A stretch of 58,844 nucleotides of DNA, taken from contig NZ_JALKIL010000029.1 of assembly GCF_023051105.1 (NCBI RefSeq), positions 1 through 58,844 of the forward strand. The letters run 5' to 3'. Source of the DNA: Anaerobiospirillum sp. NML120449 (lineage in GTDB: Bacteria > Pseudomonadota > Gammaproteobacteria > Enterobacterales > Succinivibrionaceae). This document shows positions 1 to 9,600 of this stretch, piece by piece. Every line of letters begins with the position of its first letter. Position 1 is the first letter of the stretch. The position numbers and the translations under genes are program-made. The notes under the pieces were generated by a model. The model searched no databases. It was not told the DNA's origin and saw only the letters and a list, made by a program, of their open reading frames with translations.

Positions 1-99
1 GCCAAATTTTATCCATGTATGTATATATTTCTATTTATAGTCAATTTTCAGATAGATACTTGACAGTTGAAAAGTATTATCAATATTTTTTTAATTGCA

Positions 100-951
100 T
101 CATAGATACAACGTATCGATAAAAAAATATATGTCTAGAAGGCGATCCTTAAATGCCGGGCTATGGTCACGAATGCGGCTGCGGGCATCGGACTGGTTGG
201 CGGAAACGTTTGCCTGGTTGCGGATTGAGCTCTCCAGTCGGTTCTGGATTGCACCTAGTCCAGCTCTCTGAGCGTCTACAGCACCGATGATCTTATCCAT
301 TGCCTCAATAGTAGCCTGGGCACCGGATGCGGTTGAAAGCAGCAGCTTCTTATTAGCATCAAAAAACTTGTTAACGTCTGCTTTCAGGCCAGCTAACTCA
401 ATAGCCTTGGTGAATTTCATGTTGGAAACATCAAATGAAATGGTATCACCCTTGTTAGCACCTACCTGCAGAGTAAGCTGACCAACGCTGCCCTTATCGC
501 CCAGATAAATGGAGTTCTTTCCCTGATCGGCACCGTCTAAAATGGTCTTTCCACCGAACTTGGTCTGAGATGCGATACGATCAATTTCAGCAACCAGAGC
601 AGTTGCCTCAGTATCCAGGGCCTTGCGGTCATCGCTGGTATTGGTTCCGTTGGAAGCCTGTACAGCCAGGGTACGGATCTTCTGAAGCATGCCAGTCATT
701 TCATCCATGGCACCTTCAATGGTCTGAGCCAGAGCGATACCATCGGAGCTGTTACGGTTACCCTGATTTAAACCATTAATCTGAGTAGTTAAACGGCTGG
801 AGATCTGGAGGCCGGCTGCGTCGTCCTTGGCGGAATTAATTCTCAGGCCAGAGGAGAGTCTTTGATATGTAGTTGTGAGCTGTCCCTGCACATTATTGAG
901 ATAGCGGCGGCCATTTAAGCTGGACACATTGGTATTCACATATACGGCCAT
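100..951 (-). CDS. Flagellin, C-terminally truncated
   Basis: Structural subunit of the flagellar filament, exported through the flagellar type III system. The N-terminal D0/D1 region is classical (MAVYVNTNVSSLNGRRYL, then QRLSSGLRINSAKDDAAGLQ) and the D1 return helix is present up to ANQSDARSRIRD. After that aspartate the sequence leaves the family: about 23 unrelated residues and a stop replace the roughly 35-40 residue C-terminal D0 helix that normally packs the filament core and binds FliS. It is 283 residues long with a short central domain. A strong Shine-Dalgarno (AAGGAGG) lies just before the ATG, so it is probably translated. No convincing sigma-28 promoter was seen upstream; a TATAAT-like box lies at 1117-1122 on this strand. 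The flanks are AT-rich, unlike the rest of the window. It may be a damaged copy or a silent donor for variation of an intact flagellin elsewhere. The family call is firm; the functional status is inferred. Confidence 0.93.
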   Translation of the reverse strand: MAVYVNTNVSSLNGRRYLNNVQGQLTTTYQRLSSGLRINSAKDDAAGLQISSRLTTQINGLNQGNRNSSDGIALAQTIEGAMDEMTGMLQKIRTLAVQASNGTNTSDDRKALDTEATALVAEIDRIASQTKFGGKTILDGADQGKNSIYLGDKGSVGQLTLQVGANKGDTISFDVSNMKFTKAIELAGLKADVNKFFDANKKLLLSTASGAQATIEAMDKIIGAVDAQRAGLGAIQNRLESSIRNQANVSANQSDARSRIRDHSPAFKDRLLDIYFFIDTLYL

Positions 952-2113
952 GAGAGCCTCCTTATTTGTCTAACAACCATAGATAATTCTTACAAATGAA
1001 GCATGCGCCAGAACTTCGCTTCAAAGAAGATCACTACTCTCAACGCAAAGCAAATAGATACTGTTATTTTTACGATCAAAAATGTAATTTTCGCATTAAC
1101 TGACCTTTACACAAAAATTATAGATACAATAAACACACTGTAATTTCTAAGCATTCATTGTAATAAATCCTACTTATAAGGCATTTATCATCTCCTTTTT
1201 GCTCAGAACATTACGATTTGCGATTGCAAACTTATTTCATAGATTTAAATATTAATGACACAGAAAATAATCCACCTATGACAGCTCCAGGCATAATCAC
1301 GAATGCTTCCTACTCCTCCTCCTCCTTCTCCTCCTCCTCCTCCAACTGTTCCTCAGCGTCTTGACAGTCTTATCTAAGATCTCTATGCCCTCACAACGAC
1401 CATGAGCTAATAGCCCGCCCTAACAGATTAAGCCAACATAAGCTCACATTGCCAAGGCTCAACGAAGCGTTCCAGACCTTGGCCTGTAGACATGCGCTGC
1501 TTACTTCAGCAAAGCGGCCGCATGAAATCATGAAGAAAGACAGGACCATAAGCCCGCATTGCCATTATGCCCAATCGACCTTGCTGCACCTTAGTCCCCT
1601 AAAGAGACAAAGCCTCAGACAAACCACTATCCCCATGTTGCTCATTCCAGCTGAGTGGCCGCAGCAAGTGATGGACAATGGCTGCCCAGATATGAAGCAC
1701 GCGCAGAAATGACGGTAAATCTCAATGCATGAGCAAGGCCCCATAAGCGGCAGCTCCTCAGATAAGCCCGTATCTCCATTTTGCTTACTCCACCTCATTG
1801 GCCGCACCAGATAATGGGGTATGGCCCGCCAGACAAGAAGACGGATAAAAATGCACGTCAACCACTTAACATCTGCAGCCGGGGCAAAAGACAGCTGGTC
1901 ATCTGAAAGACACTGTCCCCATATTGATCGTTCCTGCTATACGTATGAATAAGCTGACAATGGGTTTCTCACCACATCTCAACCACGCATAGAGGCTCAT
2001 GGCCATTAGCCACCTGTTGAGCAGCCTTACAGACAAGCATGCCCTGCCTGATGCACGTAGACGGACGGGCATTAGCCTGAGTGGCTGCATAAGACTTCTG
2101 CCAGTGGATGAAT

Positions 2114-2145
2114 GGATGGATGGATGGATGGATGGATGGATGGAT
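2114..2145. repeat. GGAT tetranucleotide microsatellite
   Basis: Eight uninterrupted GGAT units are seen, with degenerate GGAT/GAAT copies extending the tract to roughly 2105-2180. The unit is not a multiple of three, so copy-number change would shift any frame across it. No gene convincingly spans it. Tetranucleotide arrays are typical slippage sites. Confidence 0.9.
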
Positions 2146-3013
2146 TAATGGACGGATGGATGAATGGATGAAGGAATGAATTATGAGGATTGGCACATCA
2201 GAGCTTATGAGGCGAGGCGTGCCTAACTGACGGGATGAGCTGCCGGGCCCTTGTTGTGGCTTTTGAACACCGCGCCAGGCTGCGAAATCCAGAGCTGAAG
2301 GACCTTGAGCTGCCCGTTACAGGTTTCTGCTGACCTGGACTGACAAATGGAGCTGCAAAGCAACACATTGAAATGCATTTATGTGACCAGGGATAGGGAG
2401 AACATGTGCAGGTATGACCGTAAGGCAAAGGTTTGCTGATTTGTACTGCAATGATGGCTTTTATTAAAGGGGAAGTTCCATTGAGCTATGGATTCGGTTC
2501 AACGCAATCGTTTGCAGGGGAGGAGCACTGATCTTGCAGCACTCATAGTCTTTGTTCTGGAAGTTGCTCAATTTGAAAATGCGATTAATACGGGGTTTTT
2601 CGTTTGGATTGAGCTATTTTGGTGGGATTTACGCACAATCATGGACGGCAATATTTGCCGGATATAACGGATTTTCAGGGTCCGGAAATGGGAATCGGTG
2701 TATCTATTTCGAGCCTGTATATGCACGCCTGCCGCGCGATAGAGCACTTGGCGGCAAAAATTGTCGCAAATCGTATGCAGGAGAGAAAAGTTAGGAAACC
2801 GCCAGAATATGGGATTTTATCTGGGTTAGAAATGCAGGTGAAAATTAGGGAGGAAAGAAAAATTTGGAAAAAGATTAAATTTTTCTGAATCCAGGCCGTC
2901 TCTATACTTAGAATGCTGAGGGTCCATATTCCTAAGTCCAAAAACCCCCAGCCACTGAGCAGATCGCTCAGGAGAGATCTTTCAATCGAAGTTAATCTCC
3001 GATTGTAAACAGT

Positions 3014-3095
3014 GCAGGTATTGCAGTACCTGCCGCATTGTTTTCAGGCAATGCACAACTGTTATTCTGTTTGCGCATCAGAGCTTGCTCTGATG
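3014..3095. other. Pair of short hairpins in the spacer
   Basis: Two inverted repeats lie close together: a 7-bp stem at 3014-3020/3027-3033 with a 6-base loop, and a 9-bp stem at 3076-3084/3087-3095 with a 2-base centre. Neither has a T-tract, so they are not obvious terminators. They could belong to a structured RNA or to the remains of a mobile element; the sequence does not decide. Confidence 0.4.
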
Positions 3096-4116
3096 CCACC
3101 CCTCTTAGTGCCCCAGCGCATTAAGAACTTCTCCTGCCTGTTACATGTCAGGGTTCTCTGCATCGACTGAGAGCTCCAATTCCTCACGCCTGTTCCTGGC
3201 GTAAAAGCATTTCAATCAATTCAGATTCTTGTTCTGAGGCCCAGACCAGAGGTCTGTCTGAAGGGCAATATGGCGCATCTGAAGACCGATATGCAGTCTG
3301 CAGCATGCCTAAGAAAGCTGTTAAGGATGATCTTCCTGAACGTACCTGTCTTAGGAACAGTATATCCATATGAAAAATGTGTGCCATTTTTCAAAAAGAC
3401 TTTACTTTGCAACTTTTGTCCTGGCTCCCTTCCCATCATGCTGCTGTAGAACCCCTGTTTTATCACATTCCGAACAACAGTCCTTAACTCGCAACCACCC
3501 TTTCATATCATCATTCCCGGACAAACTTCACTGCACAACCGCCCTAAAAGACCTGGCTTTACCTGGCGGCTCTGCGGCAAATTAATACCTGTCCAAAGGT
3601 TAATATTGCCATTTTGTCCCGTGAAAGAATTGCCATTGTATGGGCTTTATCACCTGCCACTTCTTACTGACTGAAGCATGGCGTTAAGCGCACGGCTGCG
3701 TGGTTGAGCGCGTCAGCTCAATGGAATGGCTGAAGGGCGACCTGAGATCAGTTGCCCGGTATTAAGGAGGATCAGCATGCCCGTGAGCAAGGCTGCTGTA
3801 AGATGAGTGGCTGGAGCGGAAAGGAGTTGATTTGAGTTGAGTTAGGCGAGTCGGACTGCTCCAGGCATCTGTATCTGCGACAGAGATGAAAGGCCTTGAA
3901 AGGCAGGAGCCAGGCGCCAATGAGAGAGCGCAAGGTGATGCTGCATTGCATTGCCTGCATACATGGCCAGTCCAGGAACTGGCCTCAGCTCATGCCAAGG
4001 CAGGGGACGTAGCGCTGGGGGCATGCCCTGGCATGGGACGTAGCGTGAGGGTATGCCCTGGCAAGGCAGCTTGCGGCTGTCTGAGCGGGCAGGCTGCCAT
4101 GGCTGTATGGGGGATG

Positions 4117-4854
4117 CTACTGCTCGCCTATCTTCTTCCAGGTGACCTCGTTGCGGCAATAAAGAGGCTCAGCCAGGGCCGGGTCGGTAAGATTCATATC
4201 ACCAAGGCATGAGCACATGATAATAGCGTCAGCCTCAGGATAGAGGTGAGTCTCATCTGTGCTCAGGTCAGGCAGGGACAGATCAGGTCTGGCTGAAGCA
4301 GCCTCCTTTAAAATAGCCATGCCGGTACCGCCGGTTACTGTTACCGCTCCTGCTTCCACTTTGGACAGCTCTCCGGCAATCAGCTCAAGAGCAGCCTCAG
4401 GTCTGATTACCTGCTCGGCAAGCACGGTACTTAGATTATTGCCGTCGTACCTGTACAGAGCAAGATAGACCTCGCCCATGCGGGCATCTATGCAGGACAG
4501 GCCATAGCAAGGATGCTCCATGGAGCCCTGTGCAACCATCTGCTTTACAGTAAGCAGCTTGAGGTCGCTGACACCAAATACATTTACATCAAGACCAAGA
4601 GCCAGCGCCTGAGCTGCAGAAACAGCGATACGCACACCGGTAAAGGAACCAGGGCCACTGCCAAAGGCTACACAGTCTATATCGGAGCGCTCTACACCGT
4701 TTTCCCTGAGGAGGTCATCAATCATGCCCAGAACCAGACTGGCATGCTTTTGTGGAGCCACCTGACCTTTGTAGAAGATCTTATCTCCGTGGCTCAGGGC
4801 TACCGAGCAGTTCTCGGTAGCAGTATCGATAGCTAAGACTGTAGTCTGGCTCAT
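4117..4854 (-). CDS. tsaB: tRNA N6-threonylcarbamoyladenosine synthesis protein TsaB
   Basis: TsaB is the non-catalytic scaffold that pairs with TsaD and TsaE to transfer the threonylcarbamoyl group to A37 of ANN-decoding tRNAs. The 245-residue product begins MSQTTVLAIDTATENCSVAL, the family's N-terminal ASKHA-fold strand, and carries FGSGPGSFTGVRI, the hallmark glycine-rich segment. I chose the ATG at 4854 because the frame upstream of it (to 5004) is unrelated to the family and this start matches its usual N-terminus and length. An AGGG ribosome site lies about nine bases upstream. In E. coli tsaB sits beside yoaA; here a yoaA homologue is on the same strand about 11 kb upstream, with unrelated plus-strand genes in between. 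It stands alone, so it probably has its own promoter. Confident call. Confidence 0.95.
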   Translation of the reverse strand: MSQTTVLAIDTATENCSVALSHGDKIFYKGQVAPQKHASLVLGMIDDLLRENGVERSDIDCVAFGSGPGSFTGVRIAVSAAQALALGLDVNVFGVSDLKLLTVKQMVAQGSMEHPCYGLSCIDARMGEVYLALYRYDGNNLSTVLAEQVIRPEAALELIAGELSKVEAGAVTVTGGTGMAILKEAASARPDLSLPDLSTDETHLYPEADAIIMCSCLGDMNLTDPALAEPLYCRNEVTWKKIGEQ

Positions 4855-5030
4855 GATTAATCCCTTTGAAGGCAGATAAACAATGCAGCTGCGGGCTGCT
4901 CCCGGGCTGCGTAGCTGACGCGCCGCTGAGAATAATAGCACAGCGCTGCCGGCTTTGATCTTTGCACAAAAGTCAGGTGCGTGATAACCTTTTATACCGG
5001 TCAATGAGCCAGAGATTTCTACAGATCCAG

Positions 5031-5110
5031 TCTGACAGCTGCCATTCCACTATTTCATATGGCTGCCCGGTCTGACAGACGGCAGTCCACTCTGACAGTA
5101 ACCAGTACTG
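5031..5110. repeat. 20-bp-period degenerate repeat
   Basis: TCTGACAG begins at 5031, 5071 and 5091, and the intervening block at 5051-5070 keeps the 20-base register. The copies share a tail resembling GCNGTCCAC. It lies about 180 bases upstream of tsaB. The same 20/40-base spacing recurs in spacers near 11.6 and 14.6 kb. Confidence 0.65.
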
Positions 5111-5452
5111 GTTCTGTACAGTTAACTGATAACAGAGCTCATTACCTATATCTGCTTAACAGCAGCTTTCTGCTCAGCAGACACTCTGAAACCGTATTAC
5201 GCTGCACCATATCCTGCTGGCAGAACACCTCACGCCTCTTAAATTTTTGTCACCTTATCAGGAACCCACTGTCCTGATGCTCACTGATGACTCTGCCTGC
5301 ATAACAGCAAAACACCATCAGAGCCATCAAAAGCGACTGCAAGGTCATATTTCTGGCCTGTGCTCCGGCCTGCGATCTGCCTGTGCAAGGACAGCCTCTG
5401 TGCTGTACAACAGCTGGGGCCAATGACCCCATGAGCTAATGGACCAATCTGC

Positions 5453-5538
5453 GATGTTGCATTCTGGACCATGTGCAGCACTGGTGACATTTGATGATGT
5501 TGCATTCTGGACCATGTGCAGCACTGGTGACATTTGAT
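5453..5538. repeat. 43-bp tandem duplication
   Basis: Two consecutive copies of a 43-base unit, starting GATGTTGCATTCTGGACC and ending GTGACATTT, are identical over at least 40 bases (5453-5492 and 5496-5535). Such identity points to recent duplication and a possible variable-number locus. No gene spans it. Confidence 0.92.
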
Positions 5539-6634
5539 ATTGCACCATACAGATTACTATCCGAGCCTCTGGCATCAGGGCATTTCTACCTGTTTACTTT
5601 GCACGCCCGCGCAGTGCCCCCCTTTGCTGCGTTTTCAGGGTTATACCTGCCAGACGGAGCTTTTGTGCATCCTGACTGCAGTTCAGGACCATCCATTGTA
5701 GTTCCCCATCACACCATAGTTTAAGCCCGGTAATCAGGGACAGAGAAGATCTGCCCTTTGTCTGCCGTCTTTGCTCATGCCCAAAAGGCACCCGGCCAGT
5801 GTATGTTGCCTGAACACGGCTCAGCCACGACTGACAGCAGCTGGTGCTCATTGCCCAGGACAATCCCGGAGCAAAGATCAGGCGTATGCAGTACTGGAGT
5901 TACACAGACAGAGCGGCATCGACCATGTCTCCGGTGCATGTCTCCGTGGTATGTGTATTAGACATGTGTCTGGGGTATGTGTCTCAGGCATGTGACCGGG
6001 CATGCCGTAAAGACTGAGCTCCTTGCAGATGCAAATGCATGAGTCCATGCATGCATGTAAGAAGGCTGGCAGACAGACGGAGGAGGAGAGACAGCATTCG
6101 GGGAACATACATTGAGTCCATGGGGGCCGGGCTGATGTGACGGATGCATTCGATTTGATTATCAGGGTGGCTTGCTCTTCAGGCCACCGCTAAGGACAGC
6201 TTAAGCCGGTATTGCTAACCATAAAGGTCTTCAATTGTCTTCAGGCACAGAGTACGGCCTTTATAAAAAGCAATACTGGCAAGGCAATAACAGTAAAACG
6301 AAAAACAAAGCCCTGCTGTTATACACCCGGAAGATGCTCTTTCCCGTTTCATGACCAGCCCCGCCTGAAAACATGCCAGCCAGCAACTGAAAGTCAGGCT
6401 CGAGGCTCTTATCAGGCCCTGTGACCTGGGCATGTGGACAAGTCATGTGGCATGGGCATATGGAGCGCCCCTGTGTCCTGAGTATGGCGAGACTCTGTAA
6501 TGCCCGTCACGGCATCAGGCAAGGCTGCAGCCATGCCCATGACCTTTCTTGCCATCTCTGAGGGATGAGTATCTGCTGAAAAGCCGGGATGTTGTGCGCC
6601 GGGCAGGCCTACTGCAAGTGATTAAGGTTTAAAG

Positions 6635-9600
6635 ATGAGCAACTTACCGTCAAACCGTTCTGAAGAATCAGCCGTCAGCAAGGAAAATGGCGACGGCTCC
6701 TCTGTCCATGACAGCGCCCGCTCCTCAGTTCTGATGATGGGCGAATATCAGGTAAAAGATCTTCATCAGCTAAGAGAACACTTCAATCTGCAGTCTATTC
6801 TGCGCGCCTGGTACAGTGGAGAACTTATTGAGTTCTGCCTTGTCCACCGTTTGGCCGTAGAGTACCGTGCCCTGTTGCGCCTGAAAGATGCCGGGGTGCT
6901 TACCAGTCTCGAGCTCAGCAGCCGTCTGTGTCGTATCTTCGGTGTCCATCGCTATCCCATGGAGATACAAAGTGAGCTGTCCCATGAGCAGCTGTGCGAG
7001 GATGTCAGAATCATTGCCGCCCGCGACAGCAGTGCCCACATGTACTTCAAAGAACATGAAATGCATGAGTCTGCCCGCTATGCCACCAGCGTACGTACTG
7101 ACTTTGTTAAAAGCGCATGGCACAGTGCTCAGGTTTCACCTGTTATTGCCGCAGCGCTGTGCGATGAGCAGTACTCGGAAATGGGCTCCAGAATAGCCAG
7201 CACCGCTCCTTCATGGATGCCATCTCTGGAGCCCGTATTCCCGCCTCAGTATGCAGTACCGTCACGCAAGGACCGTCTGCCACACCACAGGAACAAAAAC
7301 AGCTACACAGTGCAGCGCCGTCGCATGCAGCCTGTAACGGACATACTTGGCAACCGTGACAGCAACCCTGTTGACCCGCGCTTTCTGCCAGCTCAGGAGC
7401 TTGCAGCCGAAAACCAGCACAGGCACACTGACAGCCTGATAAAGCCTGTAACTCCCTGTGCAGCCACAGAACCAGGCCAGGCAATATCCAGTACGCCCAC
7501 TGCACACGCATCTTCCTGCTCATCCTATGGCGACCTGACGGCTGGCACAGAACATCCCGGGCTCTCAAATCCGGCCGCCTCAGCTCATTACGCCTCATGC
7601 CCGGCTACATTAAACAAGGATGGCAACGGCTCATCATTATCTTTTGCTTCAGAGCCTGCAGCATCAGAGTCTGCAGCACCAGAGTCAGGGGCAGATCCAT
7701 CTGCGGGTGCTTCAATGACAGAGTGCTTAGCCCCATGGGACTTAAATAAGGGCAAGGTCAGCACTGCCAAACTGCCTGACCCTGCCGACAGTGCTCCGCA
7801 AGAGCAAAAGACAGCTGATGAAAATGAGCAGCCTGCTTTCAGACTGCGAGCTGGCACAGCCTATCGCTCTATACGACAGCGCCTTATCGACAGCCGCCGT
7901 GTCTATAATGACAGCATTCTGGTACGCCGTGCCCAGGCTGACTTCAGCCCACGTTATGCCTCCATGTTTGCAGAGCCCAAACTGCCTCCAGTGCACATGC
8001 CTGAAATTGAAAGCAGCATGGACCTGTCAGATGGGCAGCCAGAAGAACCAGCACCATCCAGCTCAGCTGGAACCGCAACAGCAGCTGCAAATGCAGCGGC
8101 TGGAGTAAATACATCAGCTGCCGAAAATGCAGCAGCCGCAGCTGCACCACCAGCTGATGCTGCACATACTGGCTGGGACAACTCAGACACTTACTCAGAC
8201 TCCCCTGCAGGGGATCATGGTGCACGTAACCCCGAGGCTGTAGCCGCCACTGCCGCAGCTCATGCAAACTCATCTGCTAAAGCCCATACAGAGAGCTCTG
8301 CAGGAACCGCTACATCATGCACTGCCTCTGCCCCCGTCTGCCCTGCACCTGTTGCCATAGCTGCTGGAGATGAGTCTGCCTCTGTGGCAGCAGCCTGCGC
8401 CGATACTGCCGCTGCAACTGCAAATGGAACTCATGCCGACAACGCATCTGCTGAACAGCATGCCGATAAAGCCACGTCAGCCCTTGCCGCTGCAGCTCCC
8501 TCCGTCAGCGCCACTCAGGACGGTAAGACTGATAACAAGCCTGAAAAGCGCAAGCGGGGACGCAAGCGCATTCACCCTCTTACCCCTGCCAAAAGCTACA
8601 AGCCTGATGCGGCTGTTATGGAGTCATGGAAACGCCTGACGGCATCTGCTGAATATAAGGAAAAGCAGCAGGACATTGAAAAGCGCCGCGCCCTTGAGCC
8701 TGAGCGCTTTGGCCCTGAACGCAATGCGCCTTCCCTGTCTGCCAGTCTGTCTCTTAGGTCAAAGTCCCCTTTGCAAAAGGAATGGGAGCGTCATGAGGCC
8801 GCCCCACGCCTTGATAAAGACGAACTGTACAGTGAGATTGACCGCCTTACCTGTGCTGACCTTGAGCCATATTATGACGCCAGTTGCAGCGCCCACGACA
8901 ATAATAGCCCTGATGCCAGTCATGACAGTAACTGCAGTGGTCAGGGTACTGCAGATAACAGCATTGACCTTGAAAGCCTGATTGCAACCATTGTGAACCT
9001 TAACGGACCAGCACAGCCCCAGGTCCCCGCTGACTCTGATGTTCTCAAGACCAACAACAGCCAGAGCACAGATCCCCTGCCCGCCGCAGCAGGCTCCACA
9101 AACCAAAGCACAGCCTCTCCCATGGCAAGTGAAGACAATGCTTATGCTGATGCCGTTACTGCTGAGACCGATGCTGCTGATGCTGATGCTGCCGTTACTG
9201 CTGAAACCTATGCTGCTGATGCTGATGCTGCCGTTACTGCTGAGACCGATGCTGATGATGATGTTACTGCGGATACTGATACTTCTTATGAGACTGACAA
9301 AAATACAGGCCTCCTTGCTGTTGACACTGAGCCAGCCCACGAGCCACCGTCCCAGTCCAGTCAGCAGCACGGGACTGATGACTGGCCAGCTGAGCAAAAG
9401 CCTGCTGAACACATGAGCTGTGCCGCAGACGGTGCCAATGGCACTGCCATGGCAAGTGATGACAGATCAGAGCTGGCGCCGTGCTCCGTCCATAATTCCA
9501 CTGCCTCACAGCTTGCCTCTGAGCCAGTAAGTGACAGTCACCCATACGGTGACGAGCATAACTGTAACCCTGAGGACAACTGCCACTATGCTTCTTATCA

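Larger units (their letters stand above)
952..4116. other. Long gene-poor spacer between flagellin and tsaB
   Basis: About 3.2 kb with no protein I recognise. Up to about 1.25 kb it is AT-rich flagellin upstream DNA. A CTC-type triplet tract lies near 1311-1343. From about 1.54 to 2.05 kb there are diverged repeats around a core resembling ATCCCCATGTTGCTCATTCC (about 1617, 1758 and 1906). A GGAT microsatellite follows at 2114-2145. A lower-GC stretch at 2.55-2.9 kb carries an 89-codon plus-strand frame (2619-2888) with no recognisable domain. From 2.94 to 3.4 kb there are several small hairpins (3014-3033, 3076-3095). The remainder looks like decayed or non-coding DNA. Confidence 0.6.
4855..6634. 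other. Repeat-bearing spacer upstream of tsaB
   Basis: About 1.8 kb without a recognisable gene. It holds a 20-bp-period repeat at 5031-5110, a 43-bp tandem duplication at 5453-5538, and a patch of CATGTGTCTC-like short repeats around 5925-6000. The promoters of tsaB (minus strand) and of the large plus-strand gene at 6635 must lie here, but none was identified with confidence. Confidence 0.6.

Noticed and set aside
952..1250. Sigma-28 flagellar promoter for the flagellin gene
   Set aside because: No spaced TAAA/GCCGATAA pair was found on the minus strand; the -10-like ATCTATAA at about 1118-1125 lacks a partner.
2105..2180. Possible CRISPR-like array
   Set aside because: It is a simple GGAT microsatellite with no spacers. 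No other repeat in the window has CRISPR repeat-spacer structure, and no cas genes are present.
8759..9412. 217-codon minus-strand open frame with Ile/Ser repeats
   Set aside because: Antisense of the Ala/Asp/Thr-rich repeat of the large plus-strand gene; the low-complexity repeat explains the openness.
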